Program-made: the position numbers and the translations under genes
Origin: Bdellovibrionales bacterium
Lineage (GTDB): Bacteria > Bdellovibrionota > Bdellovibrionia > Bdellovibrionales > UBA1609
Length of the DNA: 56,410 nucleotides
Direction: 5' to 3'
Assembly: GCA_022450595.1 (NCBI GenBank)
Contig: JAKUPT010000014.1
Location: forward strand, 1 to 56,410
Shown here: one piece after another, positions 47,747 through 56,124 of the stretch
Numbering within the stretch: position 1 is the first letter of the stretch
Layout of the letters: every line of letters starts with the position of its first letter
The notes under the pieces: model-generated
Database searches by the model: none
Told to the model about the DNA's origin: nothing
Seen by the model: only the letters and a program-made list of their open reading frames with translations

Positions 47747-50000
47747 TCACATCCTCCCCATTTTGATTTTTTGAGGTTTGCTTCATTTTATTAGCATATA
47801 TTAAAGGTATTTCAATTTTAATTACAGTTCCCTTGGGACTGACCGGCAAGGCACGAATAAAGCCCTGATGGTCCTCTACTGTTCTTTTAACTATCGCCAG
47901 CCCAAGCCCTGTGCCTTCCGCCTTAGTGGTCATATAGGGCTCAAACACACGATCAAGCAACTCTTTAGGAATCCCTTCACCGTTGTCAAAAACTTTGATC
48001 TCTGCCGACTGTAGAGATTTATTATAATGGGTAGACACTTTTATTTCAGGACTTTTTTCTGTATCAACGGCGCGCATAGCATTATCCAATAAATTAGTAA
48101 TCACACGCTTAAACTGATCTGCATCAAATAAAAACTCAGGCAAGTCTGAATCTAGCTCTACGGAGATGGGAACCTTTGCGTCAGTGTTTTTAAAAAGTCG
48201 TGCGGCCTGTTCAATGATGCTGTTTAGCTGATTTGTTGTAGGTTGCGTCTGTGGCATTCTTGCAAACTGGCTAAATTCATTAACTAAAGACTTTAAGTCA
48301 TCCACTTGCTCAATAATCATAGTTGTGCAGTCTTTAAAAGCAGGATCTTGTATGCTGGCACCAAACTTTTTTTGTAACCGTTCAGCCGACAACTTGATGG
48401 GTGTGAGTGGGTTTTTAATTTCATGTGCAATACGTTTGGCCACTTCAGTCCATGCTGCCGCTCTTTGAGCTCGCATGATATGAGTCAAATCATCAAACAC
48501 AAAAACCTTACCAATAGGTTGGCCTTTTTCGTCCCACAAGAATGTCCACCTAATCTGCAGTGGTATATTTTTATTAACTAACCTTAGCTGCACTTCTTTT
48601 TCAATGTTCATGGCATGAAACTGTTTAAAGTGCTGAAAAAGTTGAGCCACAGCGGAAGACTCGCCCTCTTCAAGGACTTGAGTAAAAGTTTTCCCAATGT
48701 ATTCATTAGCTTGCAGGTTTAATAACTCAGCCGCATGTTTGTTGATCACTGTGATTTTATTATCTGGATCTAATGAGATCACCCCTGTACTCACATGAGT
48801 AAGAAGCACGTTAGTGTAGCGGGACTGCTCATCTAAATTACTCAATGCTTTTCTTAAAGTGGCGTTAGCTTCACGCACTTCTTTTTCTGTGGCTTCAATG
48901 GTTCCTGTCATAGCGTTAAAACTATCGACAAGATGATTGATCTCTTGGCTTCCGGAGTTAGCCTTAACTTTTTTATAAAACCCCTGAGCAACCTGCTTTG
49001 TGGCATCCACTAATGCTTCTAGAGGGATGGAAAGTTGTCTTGCTAGATAAAAACCAAACCATGTGGCCCCTAATAAGATCACAATGGTCATCATGATCAA
49101 TATCACAATATAAATAGACTTGATCGGATACTCCAAAGGGTTTTGATTTCTAAAGTCTTCATAGGTGGTTTGAATATCACCTATTTGAGAAATAAGTGAA
49201 AGCGGTACAAAAGTTGATATAACAACAGCACCTTTTTGTCCGTTTTGAACCGGCACAATGACTCTAACCAGATTTCCATCTTGATAGTGGTGTATCATAC
49301 TAGCTTCAATGTTTTTCTTAATGCCTTTTTGCAAAAATTCTAACGAAACACGAGGCACCTTTAAATGAGATCTATTGCCATCAACAACAATGTGCCTTTT
49401 GTTAAATAAAGAAGGGTAGTACTCAACAGCATCTAGGGCGTATTTTTTTTGCAAAATTTTAATGCGAGAATCAATAGTTTTAGACTGATTAAGTGTTGCG
49501 ACCTCATCAGCTACCTGATGTGCAAAATGATAGTTCTTTTTCTTAGAGTTCATGTAATAAGCATTTGTCACTTCAAGTGAGCTTTTTAAAACTCCAGAAA
49601 TTTTTTGGCTAAACCATTTGTCGAAACTGTTATTGATATAAAACATTGAAACTAAAAACATCAATAACGTAGGTATAAAACTAAACAGCACAAAGGCAGC
49701 AATCAACTTACTCTTTAAAGTGCTTCCAAAAACACCTGTTTGTCTTTCCACAAAAGACTTTACGATATTTCTAAAAATCAGAAACATCATAAAAAGTAAA
49801 ATGATGATATTAAAGTTAACTAGACCAAAAAAGAAAATGGAATGCACAAATGGGAGTGAGTCAGAATACTCAAAGAGATTAAACTCAACCCATGTGAGAA
49901 TTAAAAAAATAAGGCCCAGAAAGAAAATAAGATACTTCTCTTTTTTCCGTCTTTGAGCCTCTTTTATTATTTTGTCATTATCAGCGGATGACTTGTTCAC
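47739..50000 (-). CDS. ntrY: NtrY-like membrane sensor histidine kinase
   Basis: A 753-residue kinase. Three N-terminal membrane helices (about 21-42, 54-80, 96-124), a periplasmic part, a fourth helix (about 297-325), then HAMP (ARQLSIPLEALVDA), a PAS domain, the HisKA box AHEIKNPLTPIKLSAERLQ and an ATPase domain with DNAMRAV, DNGEGIP and GTGLGLAIVKR. The start is GTG 50000 without a clear ribosome site, six bases after the small gene upstream ends, suggesting reinitiation. The signal sensed is unknown. Confidence 0.93.
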   Translation of the reverse strand: MNKSSADNDKIIKEAQRRKKEKYLIFFLGLIFLILTWVEFNLFEYSDSLPFVHSIFFFGLVNFNIIILLFMMFLIFRNIVKSFVERQTGVFGSTLKSKLIAAFVLFSFIPTLLMFLVSMFYINNSFDKWFSQKISGVLKSSLEVTNAYYMNSKKKNYHFAHQVADEVATLNQSKTIDSRIKILQKKYALDAVEYYPSLFNKRHIVVDGNRSHLKVPRVSLEFLQKGIKKNIEASMIHHYQDGNLVRVIVPVQNGQKGAVVISTFVPLSLISQIGDIQTTYEDFRNQNPLEYPIKSIYIVILIMMTIVILLGATWFGFYLARQLSIPLEALVDATKQVAQGFYKKVKANSGSQEINHLVDSFNAMTGTIEATEKEVREANATLRKALSNLDEQSRYTNVLLTHVSTGVISLDPDNKITVINKHAAELLNLQANEYIGKTFTQVLEEGESSAVAQLFQHFKQFHAMNIEKEVQLRLVNKNIPLQIRWTFLWDEKGQPIGKVFVFDDLTHIMRAQRAAAWTEVAKRIAHEIKNPLTPIKLSAERLQKKFGASIQDPAFKDCTTMIIEQVDDLKSLVNEFSQFARMPQTQPTTNQLNSIIEQAARLFKNTDAKVPISVELDSDLPEFLFDADQFKRVITNLLDNAMRAVDTEKSPEIKVSTHYNKSLQSAEIKVFDNGEGIPKELLDRVFEPYMTTKAEGTGLGLAIVKRTVEDHQGFIRALPVSPKGTVIKIEIPLIYANKMKQTSKNQNGEDVNV

Positions 50001-50006
50001 AAATAA

Positions 50007-50255
50007 TTACTGGATCTGTTGATAAATCTCTTTACCGACGTAAAAAGCAGGTCCACCCTTTTTAATTAATTCTAGACAGATATTTTTAGCGTCATCAAGC
50101 TTTAATGGGTCAGCATTAATCTGATTAAATCCCACTTGAATCATGGCTGAGTTTAATAATAGCTTTGCATTGTAGCCACTCACCTTTTTAGAAAGGGCCG
50201 TGTAAAAATGCTGAGTGGTGATTTCTGACATTATCGCTTCTTGGTTTTCGCTCAT
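50007..50255 (-). CDS. small protein of unknown function between ribH and ntrY
   Basis: An 82-residue soluble protein, mostly helical, with KLDDAKNICLELIKKGGPAF near the C-terminus. No known motif. GGAG seven bases before the ATG supports translation, and it is tightly packed in the operon (14 bases after ribH, six before ntrY). In many bacteria nusB follows ribH; this protein is too short and does not resemble NusB. Confidence 0.7.
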   Translation of the reverse strand: MSENQEAIMSEITTQHFYTALSKKVSGYNAKLLLNSAMIQVGFNQINADPLKLDDAKNICLELIKKGGPAFYVGKEIYQQIQ

Positions 50256-50269
50256 AGCTTTCTCCTTAT

Positions 50270-50746
50270 TTATAGCTTTTGTTTATTTAAAATTCCGTGC
50301 AAATCAATCATTTCAAGTAAAGTGTCGATGGCCTCTTTACCCTTGTGGCCTTTTTTGCCCCCACAACGATCATAGGCTTGTTCTGCGTTCTCAGTGGTGA
50401 TTACTCCAAAAATTACGGGCTTTTTATAGTCCAATTGAAGGCGAGTGCATCCTCTTTCTACAGAGTTGCAAACATAATCAAAGTGAGAGGTGTCACCGCG
50501 AATAACAGCTCCAATAGCAGCCACGCCTTGGCATCCCTGTTCTAGTAAAAGCTGAACAGCCATTGGAACTTCAACAGCACCAGGTACGCGAACCAACATC
50601 ATATGGTCTTCAGTTAAACCCAGTTCTTTGGCTCTTTCTATAGCTCCGGCTTCTAGTTTTTCTGTCACCGGAGTGTTAAACCTAGAAACCACGATTCCAA
50701 TTTTATTCACATGTTTAGCACTGACTTCACCCTGAATGAAATTCAT
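50270..50746 (-). CDS. ribH: 6,7-dimethyl-8-ribityllumazine synthase
   Basis: Condenses the ribityl-aminouracil with dihydroxybutanone phosphate in riboflavin synthesis; usually forms icosahedral shells. VVSRFNTPVTE, GAVIRGDTSHFDYVC (catalytic His) and FGVITTENAEQA are diagnostic. 158 residues. It overlaps the end of ribBX by 20 bases. Confidence 0.97.
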   Translation of the reverse strand: MNFIQGEVSAKHVNKIGIVVSRFNTPVTEKLEAGAIERAKELGLTEDHMMLVRVPGAVEVPMAVQLLLEQGCQGVAAIGAVIRGDTSHFDYVCNSVERGCTRLQLDYKKPVIFGVITTENAEQAYDRCGGKKGHKGKEAIDTLLEMIDLHGILNKQKL

Positions 50747-51911
50747 TATCTAGCTCCTTAGCTGAGGGGTGGTCCTGGTCAAATAATGGTTCGGCTTCTA
50801 TAATTTCTAATCCATAGCCTTTTAGCCCCACCCGCTTTGATGGATTATTGGTTAATAAGTTAATTTTTCGAACACCTAAGGCTCTTAGAATTTGAGCCCC
50901 AACGCCGTAGTCTTTTTTGTCTGATTTGAGTTTTTGATAATAGGACTCTGGCACTGAGGCCTTTTGGTCCTCTAACCCCAAGACTTTGACTCTTTGAGAC
51001 AGTCTTTGGTTCATGTCGTCCATTCTAAGGTACACGACAATGCCACTGCCAAAGTCACTGATCTTTTCCATGGCGCGTTTTAACTGCGATCCAGATGGAA
51101 ATCTAGAGCTTTGAAATACATCACCTAATACACTTTCAGCATGCACTCTAACCATGGTGGGAGTTTCGCTATTGATCTCGCCTTTTACAAGAGCTAAGTG
51201 CTCTCTGTTATCAAGGGTGTTTCTAAAAACTTTGATTTTAAAGCCATCTGCAATTTCAGATTTAAGTTCAGCACTAGCGACCTCTTCGACAAAACTCTCT
51301 GTATCTATGCGGTACTGAATTAAATCCTCAATGGTTCCAATTTTTAAATCATGCTCTTTAGCAAACTCGCTCAGGTTAGGCATTCGGGCCATAGTTCCAT
51401 CATGATTCATAATTTCGCAAATGACTGCCGCAGGGTTAAGTCCCGCCAAAGCACACAAGTCCACACTACCCTCGGTGTGACCGGCTCTTTTTAAAACACC
51501 ACCAACTTTAGAGCGAATAGGAAACACGTGACCAGGCACGGTGATATCAGCTGAGGTGGATTTAGGGCTTGCCGCCACCCTAACAGTATGAGCTCTGTCG
51601 GCAGCCGATATTCCAGTGGACACTCCATTGGAAGCTTCAATACTTACGGTGAAGGCGGTTTTATTGGGAGAGGTGTTGATATCTTCTTTAACCATTAAAG
51701 GAATGCCTAAGTTATCAATTTGTTTGGGAGTTAAAGCCAAGCAAATAAGGCCTCTGGCTTCTTTAGCCATAAAGTTAATCACCTCTGGTGTGATGTGATC
51801 TGCCCCTATAACTAAATCCCCTTCATTCTCTCGATCTTCGTCGTCAACAAGAATCACCATCTTGCCATTTTTAATATCTTCAATCAGCTCTTGTGGGGTA
51901 TTTAAATTCAT
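50727..51911 (-). CDS. ribB: 3,4-dihydroxy-2-butanone-4-phosphate synthase with degenerate GTP cyclohydrolase II domain (RibBX-like)
   Basis: The N-terminal domain (1-205) makes the four-carbon unit of riboflavin and is intact: DDEDRENEGDLV acid loop, RAGHTEGSVDL and ICEIMNHDGTMAR. The C-terminal domain (206-394) aligns with GTP cyclohydrolase II but has lost its zinc cysteines: the usual HSEC is HAES (Ser260), and the usual RCDCG is RFPSG (Phe271, Ser273). It is unlikely to open GTP, so a separate RibA should exist elsewhere. Such proteins are known as RibBX in other proteobacteria. It follows ribE by nine bases. Confidence 0.92.
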   Translation of the reverse strand: MNLNTPQELIEDIKNGKMVILVDDEDRENEGDLVIGADHITPEVINFMAKEARGLICLALTPKQIDNLGIPLMVKEDINTSPNKTAFTVSIEASNGVSTGISAADRAHTVRVAASPKSTSADITVPGHVFPIRSKVGGVLKRAGHTEGSVDLCALAGLNPAAVICEIMNHDGTMARMPNLSEFAKEHDLKIGTIEDLIQYRIDTESFVEEVASAELKSEIADGFKIKVFRNTLDNREHLALVKGEINSETPTMVRVHAESVLGDVFQSSRFPSGSQLKRAMEKISDFGSGIVVYLRMDDMNQRLSQRVKVLGLEDQKASVPESYYQKLKSDKKDYGVGAQILRALGVRKINLLTNNPSKRVGLKGYGLEIIEAEPLFDQDHPSAKELDNEFHSG

Positions 51912-51920
51912 AGCTTTCCT

Positions 51921-52517
51921 TTATATTTTATCTTTAATCAAGTGGGCGACGGACCTGTTTAAAAAGTCCACTTCAACATTAATGGGATCAGCTTTTTTTA
52001 ATTGTTTTAAATTAGTTCTTTGAAGGGTTTCTGGTATTAAACAAACCTGAAGTTTGTTCGCTTCAACTTCATTGATAGTGAGGCTTACACCATTTAAAAT
52101 CACGCTCGACTTTTTCCACATAAACTTCATATAATCCTCAGGAATTTCCACCCATATAAACCAGCTTTCACCCTCTTCAATAATGTCCGCAATATGTCCC
52201 ACAGTGTCCACATGACCTGTCATAATAGATCCATGTAAACGATCACCAAAACGAAGGGACCTTTCAAGATTGACCTCTTGGCCCTTTAGGTTTTCAGCCT
52301 TCCATCCTGTTACTTGCAAAGTCTCTGCCGCTAAGGCGAATTGCACAGAGTTGTCGTCATAAGCTTCAACAGTTAAGCAGATGCCATTCACAGCAATGCT
52401 ATCACCCTCTTTAATGTCATTGAAATCATTAGGCTTTTTAATTTTAATTTGAATAACACCGGGTCGCTTTTGAGCTTCAAGAATTTGGCCTGTGGCCTCA
52501 ACAATGCCTGAAAACAT
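51921..52517 (-). CDS. ribE: riboflavin synthase alpha chain
   Basis: Dismutates two lumazines into riboflavin. The two tandem lumazine-binding halves are visible: MFSGIVEATG with GICLTV, and MTGHVDTVGHI with GVSLTI. 198 residues. A GTG nine bases upstream is in frame but too close to AAAGGA; ATG 52517 fits the conserved start. First gene of the rib-ntrYX-proS-pyrF-rlmB run. No FMN riboswitch is seen upstream. Confidence 0.95.
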   Translation of the reverse strand: MFSGIVEATGQILEAQKRPGVIQIKIKKPNDFNDIKEGDSIAVNGICLTVEAYDDNSVQFALAAETLQVTGWKAENLKGQEVNLERSLRFGDRLHGSIMTGHVDTVGHIADIIEEGESWFIWVEIPEDYMKFMWKKSSVILNGVSLTINEVEANKLQVCLIPETLQRTNLKQLKKADPINVEVDFLNRSVAHLIKDKI

Positions 52518-52607
52518 TGCAAACACATCCTTTGACTGTTGTATTTACCTGTCATTATTATGCTTTGACGGTAAAAATTTCATAAATTGTGAGATAATTC
52601 ACCGGCA

Positions 52608-52636
52608 TTGTTACAGGCTAAAACGCGTTTGGTCAA
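52608..52636 (-). promoter_or_regulatory. promoter of the rib operon
   Basis: Minus strand TTGACC (52631-52636), 17-base spacer ending in TG, and TAACAA (52608-52613). Leader of about 85 bases to ribE. It starts just after the upstream lipoprotein gene ends. Confidence 0.55.
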
Positions 52637-52654
52637 GCGCGCATCTAGGTGTGT

Positions 52655-53815
52655 TTAATCTAAACTACAGTATTCCAATTGTATCACTGAACCAGCAGAA
52701 CCCGCTGATGAAAGCTTTACAGCTTGAAGGCTTGAGTTGAACTCAAAATTATAAATAGGCTTTCCATCCACAAAGACTCTTACACTCTGCTGATCCACTT
52801 GATCTGTTGCACTTAAATCAAACTGTGTTTTTAAATAACCCAATTGCTTTTGAGTGAGTTCTCCGATTTTAGCAAGCGCTCTGGGAATATGATCTTTATC
52901 ATTGGTGGCCCTTCCCATGTCTACTTTCACACCACCCATTTGGTCTACTAAATCAATCACTCCATAACCAATTTCATTCTCTCCTCTGTTTGGAACAAGA
53001 TCTGGGTCTAAGTATGAAATGGAGTGCACATAGACCTGTGCATTGGATTTAATATCAGCAAAACCATTTTTAATCGCCATAGGAGTGACTATGGCGCGTC
53101 CTGATGAGTCTACACAGTATTTTTGATAAGCATCATCTTCTCGCTGTTCTGGATCATAAACAGGAGTGGCGCGCTCTGGTCTTGGGTAGCTCCCCAGTGA
53201 ACAGATGTCGTTTTCGTCTGTGATCATAATCACCACAAGGTTTGTGTCTTGCCTATAAAAACCTTGTGATTGAATTGAAAGATAATTGTTAAACAGAGAT
53301 GAGTATAAACTGTAGAGTAAGACCTCTCCCCCATCAGTGTCATTGTCTGCTGGTAAGGAGCTGGCTAAGTTTTCTAAAATATAATTGCTCACTTGTTGCC
53401 GGGTTTTATTCTGGGCCCTAAAAACAATGTCAGAAGATCTTTTCGCAAAGAGCTTTCCACCATAAGAAGAGCGATCCCCATGAGCTAACATCACGGACAT
53501 ATTAATGTTCGCAGACTCTGGAAGTTGTTGAAGAAGCAGACTCATCCCTTCAGCCACTTGTCTTCGCTCATCCGCTAAAGACCCTGAGGTGTCTGTGACC
53601 ATCAGTATATCAAGGGCTTGATTTTCAGTCACAGTACTTGGTTGAGTGTAAGTTTGCTCAAAGCATTTGCCACCAGGCAAACTGTTTGTACAAACCTCAC
53701 CTTCTGCACACAATGAGCTTGTGGTTTTAAACTCCACATCAGAACAGTTTTGAAAACCAAAACTCAAAATTACAACACCAAATCCCAATAAAATGGGCTT
53801 ATTTGCTTTTTTCAT
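52655..53815 (-). CDS. lipoprotein with von Willebrand factor A domain
   Basis: A 386-residue exported protein. A basic start and hydrophobic stretch end at FGFQNC (Cys24), an atypical lipobox lacking the usual small residue before Cys. The VWA domain begins about residue 68; its metal site DTSGS (75-79) is complete, and NDTDGGEVLL and ITDENDIC follow. Two cysteine-rich segments (SSLCAEGEVC, GGKC) precede it. It would be an adhesive or binding lipoprotein of the cell envelope; the ligand is unknown. The ribosome site is weak. Confidence 0.8.
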   Translation of the reverse strand: MKKANKPILLGFGVVILSFGFQNCSDVEFKTTSSLCAEGEVCTNSLPGGKCFEQTYTQPSTVTENQALDILMVTDTSGSLADERRQVAEGMSLLLQQLPESANINMSVMLAHGDRSSYGGKLFAKRSSDIVFRAQNKTRQQVSNYILENLASSLPADNDTDGGEVLLYSLYSSLFNNYLSIQSQGFYRQDTNLVVIMITDENDICSLGSYPRPERATPVYDPEQREDDAYQKYCVDSSGRAIVTPMAIKNGFADIKSNAQVYVHSISYLDPDLVPNRGENEIGYGVIDLVDQMGGVKVDMGRATNDKDHIPRALAKIGELTQKQLGYLKTQFDLSATDQVDQQSVRVFVDGKPIYNFEFNSSLQAVKLSSAGSAGSVIQLEYCSLD

Positions 53816-53936
53816 ACTCTATATAAGTAGCAATTTAGGGACCAGCTTAGAACAAATACATTAGGTATGCAGCATTAGAGAGCTAACATGTGTAAAGATA
53901 ATTAACAAAAGTAATGCCTCATTATGAGTCAATAGG

Positions 53937-53958
53937 ATACGTACGGGTACGTGCGTAC
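53937..53958. repeat. GTACG-rich short repeat in the 217-base gap
   Basis: In the gene-free gap 53816-54032 a TACGTACGGGTACGTGCGTA stretch contains three overlapping GTAC/GTACG units, with GTACG and CGTAC arms. Just after it ACACTTAAC occurs twice in tandem. It may be an operator or a simple repeat. The rest of the gap is AT-rich. Confidence 0.3.
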
Positions 53959-54032
53959 AAAAACACTTAACACTTAACAACTTAAATAGGGTTAAAAAAA
54001 GGGTAAGGAGCTAAATAACGAAGGCCTTATAA

Positions 54033-54710
54033 TCAATTGCCAATTAGCTTGGGCCAAACAACACTTTCTTGAGTCCTTTGAATTAATTTAGATTTTTTAT
54101 CTTGCACATCATTTCCATGACAGCCATTAAGACACTTTGTAGCTTGATGATGATTGTAGGCATCATCAAGTTGCACAGAACACGACTTTAAAACACTTTT
54201 TAAAGCATTTAGTTCTCGAATGTGAACTTCAGAGTATTCCTTATTATCATTTGTTATATAATCAACCATCCCCATTGATTTTTGAATTAATGGCTCTAGT
54301 ATATCTTCAGGATAAAGGGGTTCACCAACAAAGCTTATCCCCACTTCTGCAGCAATAGTTTTAACTAGGCCAAACTTTGGCATCAGTAAAAGTGTAAGAG
54401 ATAAGACTGTGACATCGTGAAGGCTATTCAGATGACCAAAATTCATACATCTATTAAAAAAGAAGTTCCAGTCTTCTTTTGTTCCTCGAAAGTCGTGATT
54501 ATTTAACTGGGGATAAATACTACAAGAAATTTGATCTTGAAATTTGCTGCAAATTTCAATTTTTGATTCAAATCTATTACCTCGAATTATAGTGTCTGCA
54601 GGCTTAGCTGTTACTTTTAAGATTTTATCCGTTGTTGACAAAGTGTTCGCTAAGACGACACCTGTAAAAGGCAGTGATATAAATATAACAGTTAAAATTT
54701 TACGTATCAT
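54033..54710 (-). CDS. secreted protein of unknown function with CxxxCH motif
   Basis: A 225-residue protein with a signal peptide (MIRKILTVIFISLPFTGVVLA, residues 1-21). The mature part is soluble with several cysteines. Near the C-terminus the segment KCLNGCHGND has the spacing CxxxCH; heme c sites usually have CxxCH and only rarely CxxxCH, so heme attachment is a guess. ATG 54710 with GGAA five bases upstream is chosen over an upstream ATG at 54767 which would put 19 residues before the signal peptide. Third gene of a probable three-gene operon of exported proteins. Confidence 0.55.
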   Translation of the reverse strand: MIRKILTVIFISLPFTGVVLANTLSTTDKILKVTAKPADTIIRGNRFESKIEICSKFQDQISCSIYPQLNNHDFRGTKEDWNFFFNRCMNFGHLNSLHDVTVLSLTLLLMPKFGLVKTIAAEVGISFVGEPLYPEDILEPLIQKSMGMVDYITNDNKEYSEVHIRELNALKSVLKSCSVQLDDAYNHHQATKCLNGCHGNDVQDKKSKLIQRTQESVVWPKLIGN

Positions 54711-54756
54711 AAATTTCCAATATATCTTGAAGATAGCTCCCATCTTTTTTTGATAA

Positions 54757-55293
54757 TTACTTTTCACTAGAATAATCTATGAATCTTTTTATTTCGGGCA
54801 TAACACTATCTAAAACTTTTTCAGGGTTTTCTCCATCCGCTATTCTCTCCATAATGATTATTGCTTGGTCGGCCCCAACAATATTTACTAAATTTCTAAA
54901 GTCTTCATTATTTTCAATAGCATATATCGGATCATCTAGAATAGATGAAGCCTCGGCACTTTTAGCCGCTACCGCACATACAGCAGCAAAAATACCTGTG
55001 TAAACACGGTGTGAGTAAGCCTGCAATTTTCGCAATCTTAAATTATTGGTCAACTTGTTTAAAAGCATAAATACTCTATATGCTCTTCCTTTTGGCATCT
55101 TTTGATTTTTAAGTTTTTCTAAAAAAGAATTTCTTCTTGAGTTTAGTTCATTTAATGGTTTTGTCTCAAAATAGGAAATAGCAGCCAAAGAAACGGCAGA
55201 GCCACAGCTAGCAACGGTCAGAAGGTTTTCAGCTTGCCCATTTAAAGAAAAAGACATAATTACTGTGATCAAGAAAATTCTAAAATTACTCAT
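54757..55293 (-). CDS. secreted protein, paralogue B of a tandem pair
   Basis: A 178-residue protein with a signal peptide (cleavage likely after NGQA, near 22). It is a clear paralogue of the upstream gene: both carry KMPKGRAYRVFMLLNKL or its like, and a C-terminal block ILDDP-x2-A-x-E-x-NEDF, VGAD, MERIADGE, VLDS-x-MPEI. An internal hydrophobic segment (about 92-112) may be a membrane helix. Family unknown; likely envelope or periplasmic. 29 bases separate the two. Confidence 0.65.
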   Translation of the reverse strand: MSNFRIFLITVIMSFSLNGQAENLLTVASCGSAVSLAAISYFETKPLNELNSRRNSFLEKLKNQKMPKGRAYRVFMLLNKLTNNLRLRKLQAYSHRVYTGIFAAVCAVAAKSAEASSILDDPIYAIENNEDFRNLVNIVGADQAIIIMERIADGENPEKVLDSVMPEIKRFIDYSSEK

Positions 55294-55322
55294 ATTAATC
55301 GCCTTAATTTTATTCGCTTTCT

Positions 55323-55844
55323 TTATCTAATTTGGTTCATTACTTTTTCGATTTCAGGCATAAGGCTATCTAAGACCCGCTCTGACTCTTCACCATCAGC
55401 AATTCTTTCCATACTTATTATGGCTTTATCTGCACCGACAACACTCGCTAAAGCTTGAAAGTCCTCATTCGTTTCAAGCGCATTTAATGGATCATCTAAG
55501 ATAGTAGCAGCTTCAGCTCTTGACGCAGAGATAGCACAGATAGAACCATTAAAGGCTGCTATTCCTCCATACATCAAGGTAATATTTGAAGCACTATTTA
55601 CACCCTTAGATAACTTATCAATAAGTTTCACTACCCTGTAGGCTCGGACTTTAGGTAAATTCACTTTCTTAAGCTTTTCGATAAACATTTTTTTTCTAAA
55701 ATTTAAATCGCTTTTTCTTTTTGAAGAATATGCTGCTAAGCCTGCAGTTCCAACAGCCATCCCACAACTTAAAGGATTCGCGGCTTGAACATTAAATGAA
55801 AAGAGCATAGTTAAGATTAAAAACATAATTTTAATTTGGGTCAT
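55323..55844 (-). CDS. secreted protein, paralogue A of a tandem pair
   Basis: A 173-residue protein with a signal peptide (cleavage likely after NVQA). It shares KVNLPKVRAYRVVKLIDKL and the C-terminal ILDDP...NEDF...VVGAD...MERIADGE...VLDS.MPEI block with the downstream paralogue; the middle differs more. ATG 55844 is seven bases after GAGGA, better than the ATG at 55850. First gene of the operon. A palindrome GACAA-TTT-TTGTC (55903-55915) lies upstream and could be a regulatory site. Confidence 0.65.
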   Translation of the reverse strand: MTQIKIMFLILTMLFSFNVQAANPLSCGMAVGTAGLAAYSSKRKSDLNFRKKMFIEKLKKVNLPKVRAYRVVKLIDKLSKGVNSASNITLMYGGIAAFNGSICAISASRAEAATILDDPLNALETNEDFQALASVVGADKAIISMERIADGEESERVLDSLMPEIEKVMNQIR

Positions 55845-55944
55845 ATACATTTCCTCACTCTAATGTAATTTTCAAATTGGCATCAAAAAAACAAACGTTT
55901 ATGACAATTTTTGTCTAAAGTATTGCTTGTTATTTTAAATAAGC

Positions 55945-55975
55945 CATATATACATTAAATAATTCAATATATATG
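55945..55975. repeat. AT-rich inverted repeat
   Basis: CATATATA (55945-55952) and TATATATG (55968-55975) form an 8-base inverted repeat with a 15-base loop in the gap 55851-56124. No gene lies in this gap. Confidence 0.35.
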
Positions 55976-56022
55976 CCATCTTAGGTATAACCGAATTGCC
56001 TCATAATAAATGATACCGAAAG

Positions 56023-56061
56023 ACGGGGTTGCGTCGCATTGCGACCACTGAAAGGCCCCGT
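56023..56061 (+). mobile_element. GC-rich stem-loop, possible left end of an insertion sequence
   Basis: ACGGGG (56023-56028) and CCCCGT (56056-56061) enclose a second stem GTCGC-ATT-GCGAC (56033-56045). The GC-rich block contrasts with the AT-rich flank and lies about 65 bases before a transposase start. It may be an IS end or a structured leader; the other end is outside the window. Confidence 0.4.
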
Positions 56062-56124
56062 TGAGTCATGGCCAGAGCCCACTTAAGATTGTTTTGTCGA
56101 GAAACAATTACAAGGGGGAAAACC

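Noticed and set aside
52518-52654. FMN riboswitch before the rib operon
   Set aside because: No conserved FMN aptamer elements such as AGGG...GGCAGGGTGAAATTCC-like boxes are seen; only a plain promoter and leader.
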